The translations under genes were made by a program, and so were the position numbers. Under the pieces are notes generated by a model. That model was not told the DNA's origin. It did not search any database and saw only the letters and a list, made by a program, of their open reading frames with translations. From Risungbinella massiliensis (GTDB lineage Bacteria; Bacillota; Bacilli; Thermoactinomycetales; Thermoactinomycetaceae): 64,000 nucleotides of DNA. Shown here piece by piece: positions 48,079-56,611 of this stretch; positions within the stretch are counted from its first letter, which is position 1; each line of letters opens with the position of its first letter. Where the stretch lies: contig NZ_LN812102.1 of assembly GCF_000942395.1 (NCBI RefSeq), forward strand, positions 1,666,155-1,730,154, in the 5' to 3' direction.

Positions 48079-48351
48079 TTACACCCCACTCACTAAACGC
48101 CCATATTTATCCTCAGCTTCTTCTTCCGCTTCGAATGCTTCGTTGGAGATGTTCAAATTAATTCGCGCCATTTCCATATAACCGCGCTGCATCATTTCTC
48201 GAATGAAACGTCTTTTTCGCTCTTGCAAGTACATTTTCATAGCTTGACGGATAAATTCACTACGATTGGAATTATCACGTTCCACCATGCCGTCTACTTC
48301 TTGCAAAAGCTTTTTGGGAAGACTAATCATAATCCTCTTGGTACCGGACAA
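48079..48351 (-). CDS. ndoAI: Antitoxin EndoAI
   Basis: About 91 residues: ribbon-helix-helix N-terminus ([19 protein letters not shown]) and the toxin-binding C-terminus with [14 protein letters not shown] and ending RLVSGV, as in B. subtilis NdoAI. Start uncertain. TTG at 48351 lies eight bases after GGGGGTG and matches the family N-terminus best. ATG at 48375 and 48396 are in frame but poorly preceded. Confidence 0.88.
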   Translation of the reverse strand: MSGTKRIMISLPKKLLQEVDGMVERDNSNRSEFIRQAMKMYLQERKRRFIREMMQRGYMEMARINLNISNEAFEAEEEAEDKYGRLVSGV

Positions 48352-48579
48352 TTTTTGCGCACCCCCAACAATCATCACCGTTAGCAATTCCCTCATTTAT
48401 ACTACCATTATGTTGAATTGAATGCAAAAATATACTAAATGAGGACAAACAGTATTTCTATTTTAAAGAATGAACCAAACTAATAAAGTTACGAGGAGAG
48501 CAGAAAAAATCTCGTATAAAAAAATGTATTCGCTTTTCTTATTTAAATTCCTTCCGTTGTTTGTGAAACTATCGACATT

Positions 48580-49770
48580 CTAGAGTGAGGTAGCTGGTAA
48601 AAGATGATTTACAACGTCTACAATTTTTCCATTCTTTTTATAAATTCGTGGTACACGCCAATCCAATAAACACGTTACTTCATAGTGGATTGTACCCATC
48701 CACCTCGCAACTTCCTCTACACTTATTTGCTCTTCTCCCTGTTTTCCATAAAAAACGACTTCTTCTCCAATCGAAACAGGCATCGCCTCATCAACTTGTA
48801 TCATAAGCTGATCCATACAAACACGTCCTACAATCGGAACACGTTTCCCTTTGATCAAAACTTGTCCACGATTGGAGAGTACACGAAGTATTCCATCTGC
48901 ATATCCAATCGGTAGAGTAGCGATCGACTCTTCTTTTGTTGTTTGGTATATCTTCCCATACGAAATCCCCACGTCGGCTGGAACTTGTTTTATCATCCCA
49001 ACTTTACTGTGAAGACTCATTGCTGGTCGAAGTGACAAAGTCTGATGAACCTCTTGTGATGGATAAAACCCGTAGAGGCTGATCCCCATCCGAATCATGT
49101 CATAAGATCTTTCTGGAAATTCAATTGCTCCAGCGCTATTAGAGGCATGAATCAGAGGAATATCGAATCCACTCGATTTAATTTGTTGCACCATTTCGTC
49201 AAAAAGGCGGAATTGTCTCTCATAATAGCTTTTGTCTCGATCATCAGAAGTAGCATAATGCGTAAAGAGGCCTTCTAATTCGACAAAAGCCGAGCCCGCC
49301 ACCTTCTGTAAAAACGGAACTACCTCTTGTGGTTTTAAACCTAATCGACTCATACCGGTATCTACTTTAAGATGATATTTCACTTTTTGACGTAATCGGG
49401 AAGCAATTTTCTCCAATTCTAGATAATACGATTCGTCTGGAATCGACAACGTTATCTTCTCTTTGATCGCCCGTTCCATCGCATGAGGAGGAGTAACACC
49501 CATCACCAATATGGATGCAGTAATCCCAGCAGCTCGTAACTCCAATGCTTCATCAAGAAAAGCAACACCCAAATAATCCGCTCCTGCTTCTACTACTGCT
49601 TTTGCTACTGGAACTGAACCATGCCCATATGCATTTGCTTTCACAGCACACAATATTTTTGTCTTTTTGGGTATCCATTTTTGGAATTGATGGACATTAT
49701 GTGTAATCGCATCTAGATCAATCTCAGCCCAAGTATCCCTACCTAGAAAAGGTTGCTTCATCTTTTTCAC
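48580..49770 (-). CDS. alr: Alanine racemase
   Basis: A PLP enzyme making D-alanine for peptidoglycan; 396 residues. The PLP lysine is in ILCAVKANAYGHG, and the catalytic Tyr region is HSKVGMIKQVPADVGISYGKIY. RVCMDQLMIQVD matches the C-terminal domain. In the acpS-ydcC-alr-ndoAI-ndoA order of B. subtilis. The roughly 180 bases to ndoAI contain no clear gene. Confidence 0.97.
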   Translation of the reverse strand: MKKMKQPFLGRDTWAEIDLDAITHNVHQFQKWIPKKTKILCAVKANAYGHGSVPVAKAVVEAGADYLGVAFLDEALELRAAGITASILVMGVTPPHAMERAIKEKITLSIPDESYYLELEKIASRLRQKVKYHLKVDTGMSRLGLKPQEVVPFLQKVAGSAFVELEGLFTHYATSDDRDKSYYERQFRLFDEMVQQIKSSGFDIPLIHASNSAGAIEFPERSYDMIRMGISLYGFYPSQEVHQTLSLRPAMSLHSKVGMIKQVPADVGISYGKIYQTTKEESIATLPIGYADGILRVLSNRGQVLIKGKRVPIVGRVCMDQLMIQVDEAMPVSIGEEVVFYGKQGEEQISVEEVARWMGTIHYEVTCLLDWRVPRIYKKNGKIVDVVNHLLPATSL

Positions 49771-49867
49771 ATCCGCATCTGCATAGTAAAATTATCTTAT
49801 ATTATAGCAAACACATGAAAAAACTAATCTGTTTCCAAAGAAAAAAGCATGGCTGGATTACACCATG

Positions 49868-50857
49868 CTATTTCTTCGGTTGGGAAGCAGTCGAGTTCGC
49901 AATCTTTACCATTTCTTCTAATGGTAGACTCCCAAACAGCTCAAACTCAACACCATTGTCCAACCAAGTCAATTTTCTAGATTCTTGGATCTCGGTCAAT
50001 ACTGCAATGGTTGGTTGTAGATCTACTAGAGAACTATCTAACGGAAGATGTGTTTCCAATGAGTTTGGAGAGCGCTGAATCAAAGTAAATGGACTTTTAC
50101 CATCATACCTCATGATAATAATCGGGCCATCAGCACCTTGAATTGTCTGGGAATCATATAGTTTTGTCTCGATTGGAATGTAACTAGGAGTAACAGATTG
50201 GATATCTGTTGGAGCAGAAGTGCTAGGTTTTTGTTCTCCTTTTGGCACATTCTGATCTGTCGCAAAAAGATTTTTTTCTAGTTTCGTACCTTTTTCAAAC
50301 TTACTAAACTTCATAGAGATTACAGCTTCTTGGTTTTCGTTTAATACCTCTACTGACTTTGGTTGATACTTCTCATTTAGAACCACTTTTTGCTTCGTCC
50401 AATTTTGATGAAGCGGATTTTTAGACGTTATCTCAAATTGGTAACCTTGTTCTGTTTTTTCCATGTTCCGCTTTTCGTCTTGGATTACACTTTGCAAGAT
50501 GGTCTGATACAGATAGACCTGTCCACTATTTTGTGGCCAATCACTCTGAAATCGGAAACTTTTATTCAAATGAGGTGTAACAACAAAAACTCCATCCTCA
50601 TTTTTTAGAATGATCTGTTTTATATTCTGTTGTTTATTTGTTAGTTCCACCCGATAAAAATTGGGTTTTAAGTAAGCCACTTGAACATCTACTTCTTGGG
50701 GTTGAGTAGAAGTTTTAATCGTAAGTGTCCCTTCACTACGATATGATTCTACTGATTTCAACTCTTTTTGCAAATCGCTTACCACATCTGACGCACCTGT
50801 ACTACAACCGCTCAGAACAAGGGACAGAATAAGACATATCGACAGCAACCAACGCAC
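49868..50857 (-). CDS. ydcC: Lipoprotein YdcC (LolA/outer-membrane-lipoprotein-carrier-like)
   Basis: 329 residues with a lipoprotein signal peptide ending LVLSGC (lipobox, Cys18), so anchored on the outer face of the membrane. The body is a LolA/LppX-like beta fold (ESYRSEGTLTIKTSTQPQEVDVQVAYLKPNFYRVE). In B. subtilis the equivalent is expressed in sporulation. Between alr and acpS as expected. Confidence 0.85.
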   Translation of the reverse strand: MRWLLSICLILSLVLSGCSTGASDVVSDLQKELKSVESYRSEGTLTIKTSTQPQEVDVQVAYLKPNFYRVELTNKQQNIKQIILKNEDGVFVVTPHLNKSFRFQSDWPQNSGQVYLYQTILQSVIQDEKRNMEKTEQGYQFEITSKNPLHQNWTKQKVVLNEKYQPKSVEVLNENQEAVISMKFSKFEKGTKLEKNLFATDQNVPKGEQKPSTSAPTDIQSVTPSYIPIETKLYDSQTIQGADGPIIIMRYDGKSPFTLIQRSPNSLETHLPLDSSLVDLQPTIAVLTEIQESRKLTWLDNGVEFELFGSLPLEEMVKIANSTASQPKK

Positions 50858-51253
50858 ATGAATTCCTCCTCGTCATTTCCCAGGAAATATTGTCAGGAAA
50901 TGCAGAAACGACTTTGACCCTCTCTTGTCGAATAACGGATTCCAATTTTTCTGCTTGAAGAATTTGCAGGATCTCTCTAATCTAGCTTTCTATCCGTTAC
51001 TTCCTGTTGAACATGTTCCATCTAAATCGCTTCCAAATCCTTATTTCCTTTATATGGAATTGTTTTGATCGTTCGTTTTCTTTTACTGACTGTGCCAGCA
51101 TACGGTTGTCCCCCTACCGTGATAAATTTATATGACTGCTTGTATTCAAAAAGACCCATAAATGAAGCGTTTCGAAAACTACTCGGTTTTTGCACAAAAA
51201 AATACTTCTTATCTTGATTGATAGAAGTATTTCATACACCTTTTCTGTTATCG
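50858..51253. other. Intergenic region between ydcC and acpS
   Basis: About 400 bases. A 45-codon minus-strand frame (51159-51022, MGLFEYKQSYKFITVGGQP...) exists, but has no ribosome binding site and no match I know; it could be a decayed gene end. A hairpin AAATACTTCT / AGAAGTATTT at about 51199-51233 is a likely terminator for acpS. Confidence 0.45.
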
Positions 51254-51634
51254 CTATTCATTCCAAACTCGTTGCTCTAAAATTGCAAATGCAACTGCGT
51301 ATTCATGACTATGTGTGATGGTTAGGTGGATGGTAGCAGGTTTTCTTTCCGTCTTTTCCCATACTATTGACGCTATCGAAACAACTGGTTGCCCTAGCTC
51401 ATTAGGTAATATCTCGATATCCTGAAATGCAATAAATCTACCAATCCCTGTACCAAACGCTTTGGAGATTGCCTCTTTTGCTGCGAAACGCCCACCTAAA
51501 AATTCGCTTTTCTTTTTCTTTTTCTCATAAATCGCTCGCTCGCTAAAGGTCAATATCTTACTAGCTAGTGCATCCTCACCTACTTGCACAATCCTTTTTA
51601 ATTCTACTAGATCGGTTCCAATCCCTAAAATCAT
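51254..51634 (-). CDS. acpS: Holo-[acyl-carrier-protein] synthase
   Basis: 126 residues. Transfers phosphopantetheine to ACP. GIGTDLVEL with the Mg-binding Asp, and FLGGRFAAKEAISKAFGTGI are diagnostic; the C-terminal LTITHSHEYAVAFAI is also typical. Confidence 0.96.
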   Translation of the reverse strand: MILGIGTDLVELKRIVQVGEDALASKILTFSERAIYEKKKKKSEFLGGRFAAKEAISKAFGTGIGRFIAFQDIEILPNELGQPVVSIASIVWEKTERKPATIHLTITHSHEYAVAFAILEQRVWNE

Positions 51635-51657
51635 CTGTTCACCTAATCTCTACCATG

Positions 51658-51693
51658 TAAAAAAGGATGCTTACTCTTACTAGCATCCTTTTT
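51658..51693 (-). terminator. Terminator upstream of acpS
   Basis: AAAAAGGATGC, loop, GCATCCTTTTT, after the glycosyltransferase-like gene. Confidence 0.85.
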
Positions 51694-51698
51694 CTATA

Positions 51699-53318
51699 TT
51701 ATTGCTGGGTTTGGGTGTAAAGTCCACTTTCCACAATCTTTCTTGGAAGAGTAGGCGAGAACTCTCGTAATTCTTGAGTTAATCGTTCTACCATCGCAGG
51801 ATTGGTTGCATAGAAAGAGACGGTTCTTCCTCCTAGCTGAATAGTTGGTTCTGGATAAGTCCACTCTCCCACTTTGATCCAGCTCTTTGGTAACATTCCT
51901 GGGAACCAATTGTCATATACAATGGCCAATTGCGTCCCTTTCTTTTTTGTAATCTCTTCGATAAAAGAAGAATTGAAACGTCCCTCTGCACGAGCCATCG
52001 CAACATCCAAACTTGCCAAGCCTGCTAAATCGACCAAGTGAATATTAGTGTAATAGGAAATGGCACCAATATCATTGGCGGCTACTACATCATTGTAATG
52101 ATACTTTTGAACAAACTTAGCCATTTGGATCTGTTGCATAAAAATTTCATCTGTTCCTCGTTTCATCGGTGGAACTTGTACAGATAACAGAATAAGGGAC
52201 AAGATCGTAATGACAACTCCAGCTCGTAATCCTAGCCCTTCTACTGTCCGAAGTTCAGTATCCCTTTTTTGATACTTGATCAATTCAATCACTAGTTTGT
52301 ATGCACCTAATAAAAGAACTAACAACAGAAGCAGTTGGTAATGGAAATAGTAGCGGAAGTAAAGATTATAGAACCCTGTAAATTGCATATACAAATAAGC
52401 GTAAATCAAGAAGCTAACGGACATTACATTGATACGATCTACAAAGCGCTTGTTTAACCAAGTCCGTAGACAAACAATCAACAAGATTGCCATCAGCGAA
52501 AATAGACTCAGTTTATCAAATGCAATCGCTTGTAACCCTTCACTTGCATAATCCCAAAAACTTTGTAAGGAGTTAATTTCCGGCCGATTCCCTTTCACGA
52601 TCAAGGTAATCGGTACAACTGGCCATCCTTGAAACCAGGAGTAGACTCCAAAGACTGCAATCCCGAGTAATGAACTAAGTCCAAGATAGATAGCATACAT
52701 ATATCGACGACTCACAAAAAAGAACCAGAAACATGCAATCAAGACCAAGAAAGCACCCTCATAACGAGTCGTTACCAACAACATCGCAATGAGAAGTAAC
52801 AACCAATCTTGTTTTTTATTGGTAAGTACTTTTTGAGGAATCATCGTAGCTGCTAGATAGAAAAATAGGACAACTAGAATTCCTTGTGTTAGATGTTCCA
52901 TTCCTGTAAATATGAGGTTGTAAGTATTGTTAAACAGGACGAATATCATCAGTGCGAAGAAAATATAGACTTCATTTAATTGCTCTTTTTTTAGGATTCG
53001 GTAGAGAATCCAAAGCAGAATGATTCCTTCTACGAAGTTTAGAATCAGAGGTACAAACGTATTCACATCGATCAGATAGAACCCCGCCAAGATCAAAGAC
53101 CAAAAGACAGAAGAAGAGGCTGAGGTAAACTCATGGGCAGTCACTCCCCAGACACCCTGCGTTACAATATTTTTGGAAAGTGCCATATGAATATAGGCAT
53201 CATCTACTGAATAGATCCATCTCCCACCATTTTGATGATAGGAATAGAGGAATAGATAAAGAAAGATACCTATAAAAAATAGTAATGGAATAAAAAAGGA
53301 CAATCTTTTTTTCAGCAT
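51699..53318 (-). CDS. Polytopic membrane protein, GT39/ArnT-like glycosyltransferase
   Basis: 539 residues from ATG at 53318, after GGTGGAGG; about eleven hydrophobic helices. Near the N-terminus lies YSVDDAYIHMALSKNIV, the aspartate-pair motif of GT-C enzymes that use lipid-linked sugars. A soluble-looking C-terminal 120 residues contain DVVAANDIGAISYYTNIHLVDLAGL. Probably transfers a sugar to a cell-envelope acceptor; specificity unknown. Transcribed in the same direction as the retron operon but separated from it by a terminator. Confidence 0.75.
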   Translation of the reverse strand: MLKKRLSFFIPLLFFIGIFLYLFLYSYHQNGGRWIYSVDDAYIHMALSKNIVTQGVWGVTAHEFTSASSSVFWSLILAGFYLIDVNTFVPLILNFVEGIILLWILYRILKKEQLNEVYIFFALMIFVLFNNTYNLIFTGMEHLTQGILVVLFFYLAATMIPQKVLTNKKQDWLLLLIAMLLVTTRYEGAFLVLIACFWFFFVSRRYMYAIYLGLSSLLGIAVFGVYSWFQGWPVVPITLIVKGNRPEINSLQSFWDYASEGLQAIAFDKLSLFSLMAILLIVCLRTWLNKRFVDRINVMSVSFLIYAYLYMQFTGFYNLYFRYYFHYQLLLLLVLLLGAYKLVIELIKYQKRDTELRTVEGLGLRAGVVITILSLILLSVQVPPMKRGTDEIFMQQIQMAKFVQKYHYNDVVAANDIGAISYYTNIHLVDLAGLASLDVAMARAEGRFNSSFIEEITKKKGTQLAIVYDNWFPGMLPKSWIKVGEWTYPEPTIQLGGRTVSFYATNPAMVERLTQELREFSPTLPRKIVESGLYTQTQQ

Positions 53319-53438
53319 AATAACCTCCACCAAAGATAGTAGATCCATCAACATTAGGACTATGTATACTTTCACATTTTACAGTGAAATAATTCAAATA
53401 AAAGAAACCATTTCTGTCTATTCCTCAAACGGAAACAC

Positions 53439-53464
53439 AAAAAGAGCCTCCACGAGACTCTTTT
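53439..53464 (-). terminator. Terminator of the retron operon
   Basis: The minus strand has AAAAGAG, an interval with GTGG, CTCTTTTTGTG, shortly after the reverse transcriptase stop codon. Confidence 0.7.
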
Positions 53465-53473
53465 CATTTAATC

Positions 53474-54937
53474 TTATTTATTTACGCTTTGCAATGAATA
53501 GTTTTGACCATATTTCTCTGCAATCTTTGCCAACTTCTGCGAAATCTCTTCTTTTAAGTCAGGACGTACCATCTGAATGTAACTTGCGTTCCCTAGAATA
53601 TATTGCCAGAAATTAGGATGATTCTCTCTATTTTCTGCATCGAGTCCCTTTTTCTCCACATTATGTAGTAATGCTCGGAAGTTTCGCAATCTCTTACGAT
53701 CTAAGCTAGGCTTCTCATTGACTACTACTCCTGTCACTCGTTGACGACCAGATGAGCGAAGTACCCTTGTCTTTTTTTCGTTGACTTGGAACCCTTCTGC
53801 TTGGACGATCTTTCGAATAGTGCCGAGCATTTTTCCAATCTGTTGCTCCGAATCACCACTGCATGAGAAAGTGAGATCATCTGCATAACGAGAATAAGTA
53901 AAGCCACGTTTGCTTGCCAATTGAGCCAGTCGTTCATCTAGACGTAGGCAAAGCAGGTTCGTGATGGCAGGACTGGTACATGCTCCCTGTGGTAGTTGTC
54001 TCTCTTCGATGGAGATATAGTATTTTTTCCCTTGAAACTCTATTTCTCGATGGGGTGGTTCGGTACAAAGTAGTGCTAGTACCGTACTAACCTCTCCACT
54101 ATATCCAAATGATCGGAATAAGCCTCGAACTCTTGGAAAAGTGATCGACGGAAAGAAGTCCTGTAAATCCAATTTGACAACTACTTGCTTTCCTACATGA
54201 GGCAAGGCGTTGTCTACTGTACTTTTACTCGGTACAAAACCATACGCTTGAGAATGTACTTTGAGATGATCCAGAATCTCTTGCTTAATCCAAGATTGAG
54301 CTTGCCGTAGTTCTGACTTAGGAGACGAGATCTCTCGCTTGCCTCCACTTTTTTTCGGAATAGTAAATCGATGATAATGGGAAATAGTTGCCGTTTTCCG
54401 GTGATAGGTAAGCCATTTCAGACGTGAAAGAGATACTCCCATCTCTTCTGCCAAATGAAGAGAGCCACGTAGAATAGGCAATTGTTGAGAAATCAGTTTT
54501 TCCTCTTCGTATTCCTGATCTTCGAGATGACTCGAAACATTTTCCCCTACATGAAGAATATGTGTGTCACGATACTCTTGCCATTTTCTTTGGCGCTGTG
54601 CTAAAGCTTCTTCTCGTTCTGCTTTTCGCTTGGCTCTTCGTTCTTTGCTTTCTTTGATCCGTTTGGCTCTCGCTTGCCGTACTAGCGTCTTAACATCTTC
54701 TAGTTTGGCATTTTCTTGTTGGAACTTTTCTAGCTGTTGACTCAATTCTTGGTATTCTTGATCTAATTCCCGCTTCTTCTGATACTCTTCTACCGTTAGC
54801 GTTTTTTCTGTCCAGAATCCCAGCCGGATCATCTCTTTCCGGACAAGATTCCCTTTGCCGCCTTCTTCCCGCATCTTTTGTACCCATTCTTCCCGGGACA
54901 ATGGCTGTACTTCTTCGCTAGGGTTATTTGCCGACAT
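53474..54937 (-). CDS. Retron-type reverse transcriptase
   Basis: 487 residues. The RT core spans about 185-470: KLDLQDFFPSI (Asp257 catalytic), QGACTSPAITN (317-327), YADD (351-354), VNEKKTRV. Retron hallmarks are present: NALPH (243-247, the NAxxH region X motif) and VTG (401-403, the region Y motif). Residues 45-125 form a highly charged, Lys/Arg/Glu-rich predicted coiled coil not found in short retron RTs. Start ATG follows AGGAGG, 16 bases after the SWIM gene. It should use the RNA at 59285-59530 as template to make msDNA. Confidence 0.93.
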   Translation of the reverse strand: MSANNPSEEVQPLSREEWVQKMREEGGKGNLVRKEMIRLGFWTEKTLTVEEYQKKRELDQEYQELSQQLEKFQQENAKLEDVKTLVRQARAKRIKESKERRAKRKAEREEALAQRQRKWQEYRDTHILHVGENVSSHLEDQEYEEEKLISQQLPILRGSLHLAEEMGVSLSRLKWLTYHRKTATISHYHRFTIPKKSGGKREISSPKSELRQAQSWIKQEILDHLKVHSQAYGFVPSKSTVDNALPHVGKQVVVKLDLQDFFPSITFPRVRGLFRSFGYSGEVSTVLALLCTEPPHREIEFQGKKYYISIEERQLPQGACTSPAITNLLCLRLDERLAQLASKRGFTYSRYADDLTFSCSGDSEQQIGKMLGTIRKIVQAEGFQVNEKKTRVLRSSGRQRVTGVVVNEKPSLDRKRLRNFRALLHNVEKKGLDAENRENHPNFWQYILGNASYIQMVRPDLKEEISQKLAKIAEKYGQNYSLQSVNK

Positions 54938-54953
54938 TCACTCTTCCTCCTCT

Positions 54954-56600
54954 CTAGTTGTTGGCTTGTCGAGATTTGATCATGACTGCCAAGATATGCT
55001 CGCATGGCCCTTGCATCAAGCGATTCGTACGATAGAAATAGCAATTGCATGACGCTTTCTCCATCTTTCCATCTCTGTCTAAATCAACAGATACTTCGAA
55101 TGGTCGTTTTTCGCCTTTAAGTTTACCAGCCCAATTCATTTTGCCATCCAATTGTGGATCTGCTGTCAGTTCCAGAAGTGCCTCACTAGCAAGTAGCTCT
55201 TCTGCTTTTTTCTCTTTTGGATTGGTATACTTTAGCTCGTCCATTGGAAGCGGATCTCGTGTCAGTTCACGTAATCGATATTTTCCAATCTCCAAGTCAA
55301 ACATCACTCGACCAGCACTACAAAGCTGTTTTAGTGCCGCATGGACTTTTTCGATAGATAGACGAGTAGAGGCTGCTAGCTCAGAGTCCGTAACAGTCTT
55401 TTTCTGTTTCAGCTGAGAAAAGACCAATGTACTTTCTAGTGGAGATACTTCTGCTGTAGACCCCGTTAAAAGATCAAATTGTCCTGCTCCAGCCCAGTCA
55501 TTGCGAGTCCATCCTGACAGACCGAGAGTAAAGCTGAGTGCTCCCAAGTCGACAACATAGAAGCTAGGAAGTCCCGTTCCTAATAAATGGACTGTTACTT
55601 TTTTGGCTAATGGTAGCAATCTCTCTAAGAGAAAGAGACGTCGACGTCCCCAAGTACGAATCACTTGTTCGGTATCCCCTGTATAGATCGAGTCAAAGAG
55701 TACCAGTTCTTCGTTCCATGGTTCGATTACCAAGCGAACTGGCTGACCTGGAGTGAGGATAAACTTCAATGATCTTGGGCTTTTTCGCTCACGATTCTTC
55801 CGCAAGAAGGAACAGATATTGTATAAGTCAATAGGTCGCATATCAAAGGAGTGAGTTGGCAGGGACATTGCCGATTGGACTTGTAAAAAGCCTCTTACCC
55901 AACTACTTGGTACGTCAATTTTTTTCTCTTTGTATACTTCGCGTCCTTCCGTTGCTACCTCAAAACCAGAAGGATCTACTTGAAAGTCGGTTGGGCGATA
56001 AGTTCGCATCCGTTTTAACTCATTTAAGAGGGAATCGGAAAAATCAATATTGGTTGTACCATACTGAAAATCTTTTACATCTTGGAACAGTTCTTCGTGG
56101 ACGGCTAAACGACCATAAGAAGATTCATCTAGTGAGAATGCCTCAAAGAAGACTTGGTCTGGCGCAACCGTAATAACAGGATCCAAAACATACCAACCTT
56201 GCTTGTCCACTTCGTATAACCAGTTGAAATACCGTCTTTGTGCTTGATAATAGTCCGTTAAATATTTCGTACGTTCTTGGTCGATCTCCCGCAATCTGGC
56301 CTGGGCACTCTTAATTTGAGCCGCCACCTCATTTTTTCTCTCTACTGCATCGGCAATATCTAACAAATATTGTTCTTTAACCCAAGCCTGATATTGAGAG
56401 TGATCCTTTGGTTTATAGTTAAGATCCGAGACAACTACATCACGAAGAGCAATCATTGCATCCCGATAACGTAGGGGATCTGCAATCTTTCCACGGAAAT
56501 AAGTAGGTTCACGACCTAGATCCGGTGCAAAGTCGACTGTCGTCTGTCCATTGTGATGACGTACTCCGCTCGACTTGGCGTATGTTTGCTGAAAAAGCAT
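54954..56600 (-). CDS. Retron-associated winged-helix/SWIM zinc-finger protein
   Basis: 548 residues. The C-terminus carries a SWIM zinc finger: Cys518, Cys520, Cys533 and His535 in CNCYF...GPCEH. Before it (about 400-450) the segment TVTDSELAASTRLSIEKVHAALKQL looks like a winged helix. Residues 75-115 are a predicted coiled coil. SWIM fingers bind DNA or protein. Start ATG after AGGAGG, 11 bases after the upstream gene. From memory, RT plus HEAT/ARM-like plus WH-SWIM proteins is a described retron composition (type XIII in the Mestre scheme); not verified. Confidence 0.82.
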   Translation of the reverse strand: MLFQQTYAKSSGVRHHNGQTTVDFAPDLGREPTYFRGKIADPLRYRDAMIALRDVVVSDLNYKPKDHSQYQAWVKEQYLLDIADAVERKNEVAAQIKSAQARLREIDQERTKYLTDYYQAQRRYFNWLYEVDKQGWYVLDPVITVAPDQVFFEAFSLDESSYGRLAVHEELFQDVKDFQYGTTNIDFSDSLLNELKRMRTYRPTDFQVDPSGFEVATEGREVYKEKKIDVPSSWVRGFLQVQSAMSLPTHSFDMRPIDLYNICSFLRKNRERKSPRSLKFILTPGQPVRLVIEPWNEELVLFDSIYTGDTEQVIRTWGRRRLFLLERLLPLAKKVTVHLLGTGLPSFYVVDLGALSFTLGLSGWTRNDWAGAGQFDLLTGSTAEVSPLESTLVFSQLKQKKTVTDSELAASTRLSIEKVHAALKQLCSAGRVMFDLEIGKYRLRELTRDPLPMDELKYTNPKEKKAEELLASEALLELTADPQLDGKMNWAGKLKGEKRPFEVSVDLDRDGKMEKASCNCYFYRTNRLMQGPCEHILAVMIKSRQANN

Positions 56601-56611
56601 CTATTTTCCTC

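Noticed and set aside
51022-51159. 45-codon minus-strand frame between ydcC and acpS
   Set aside because: No ribosome binding site, no recognisable family, and AT-rich flanks; mentioned only in the intergenic note.
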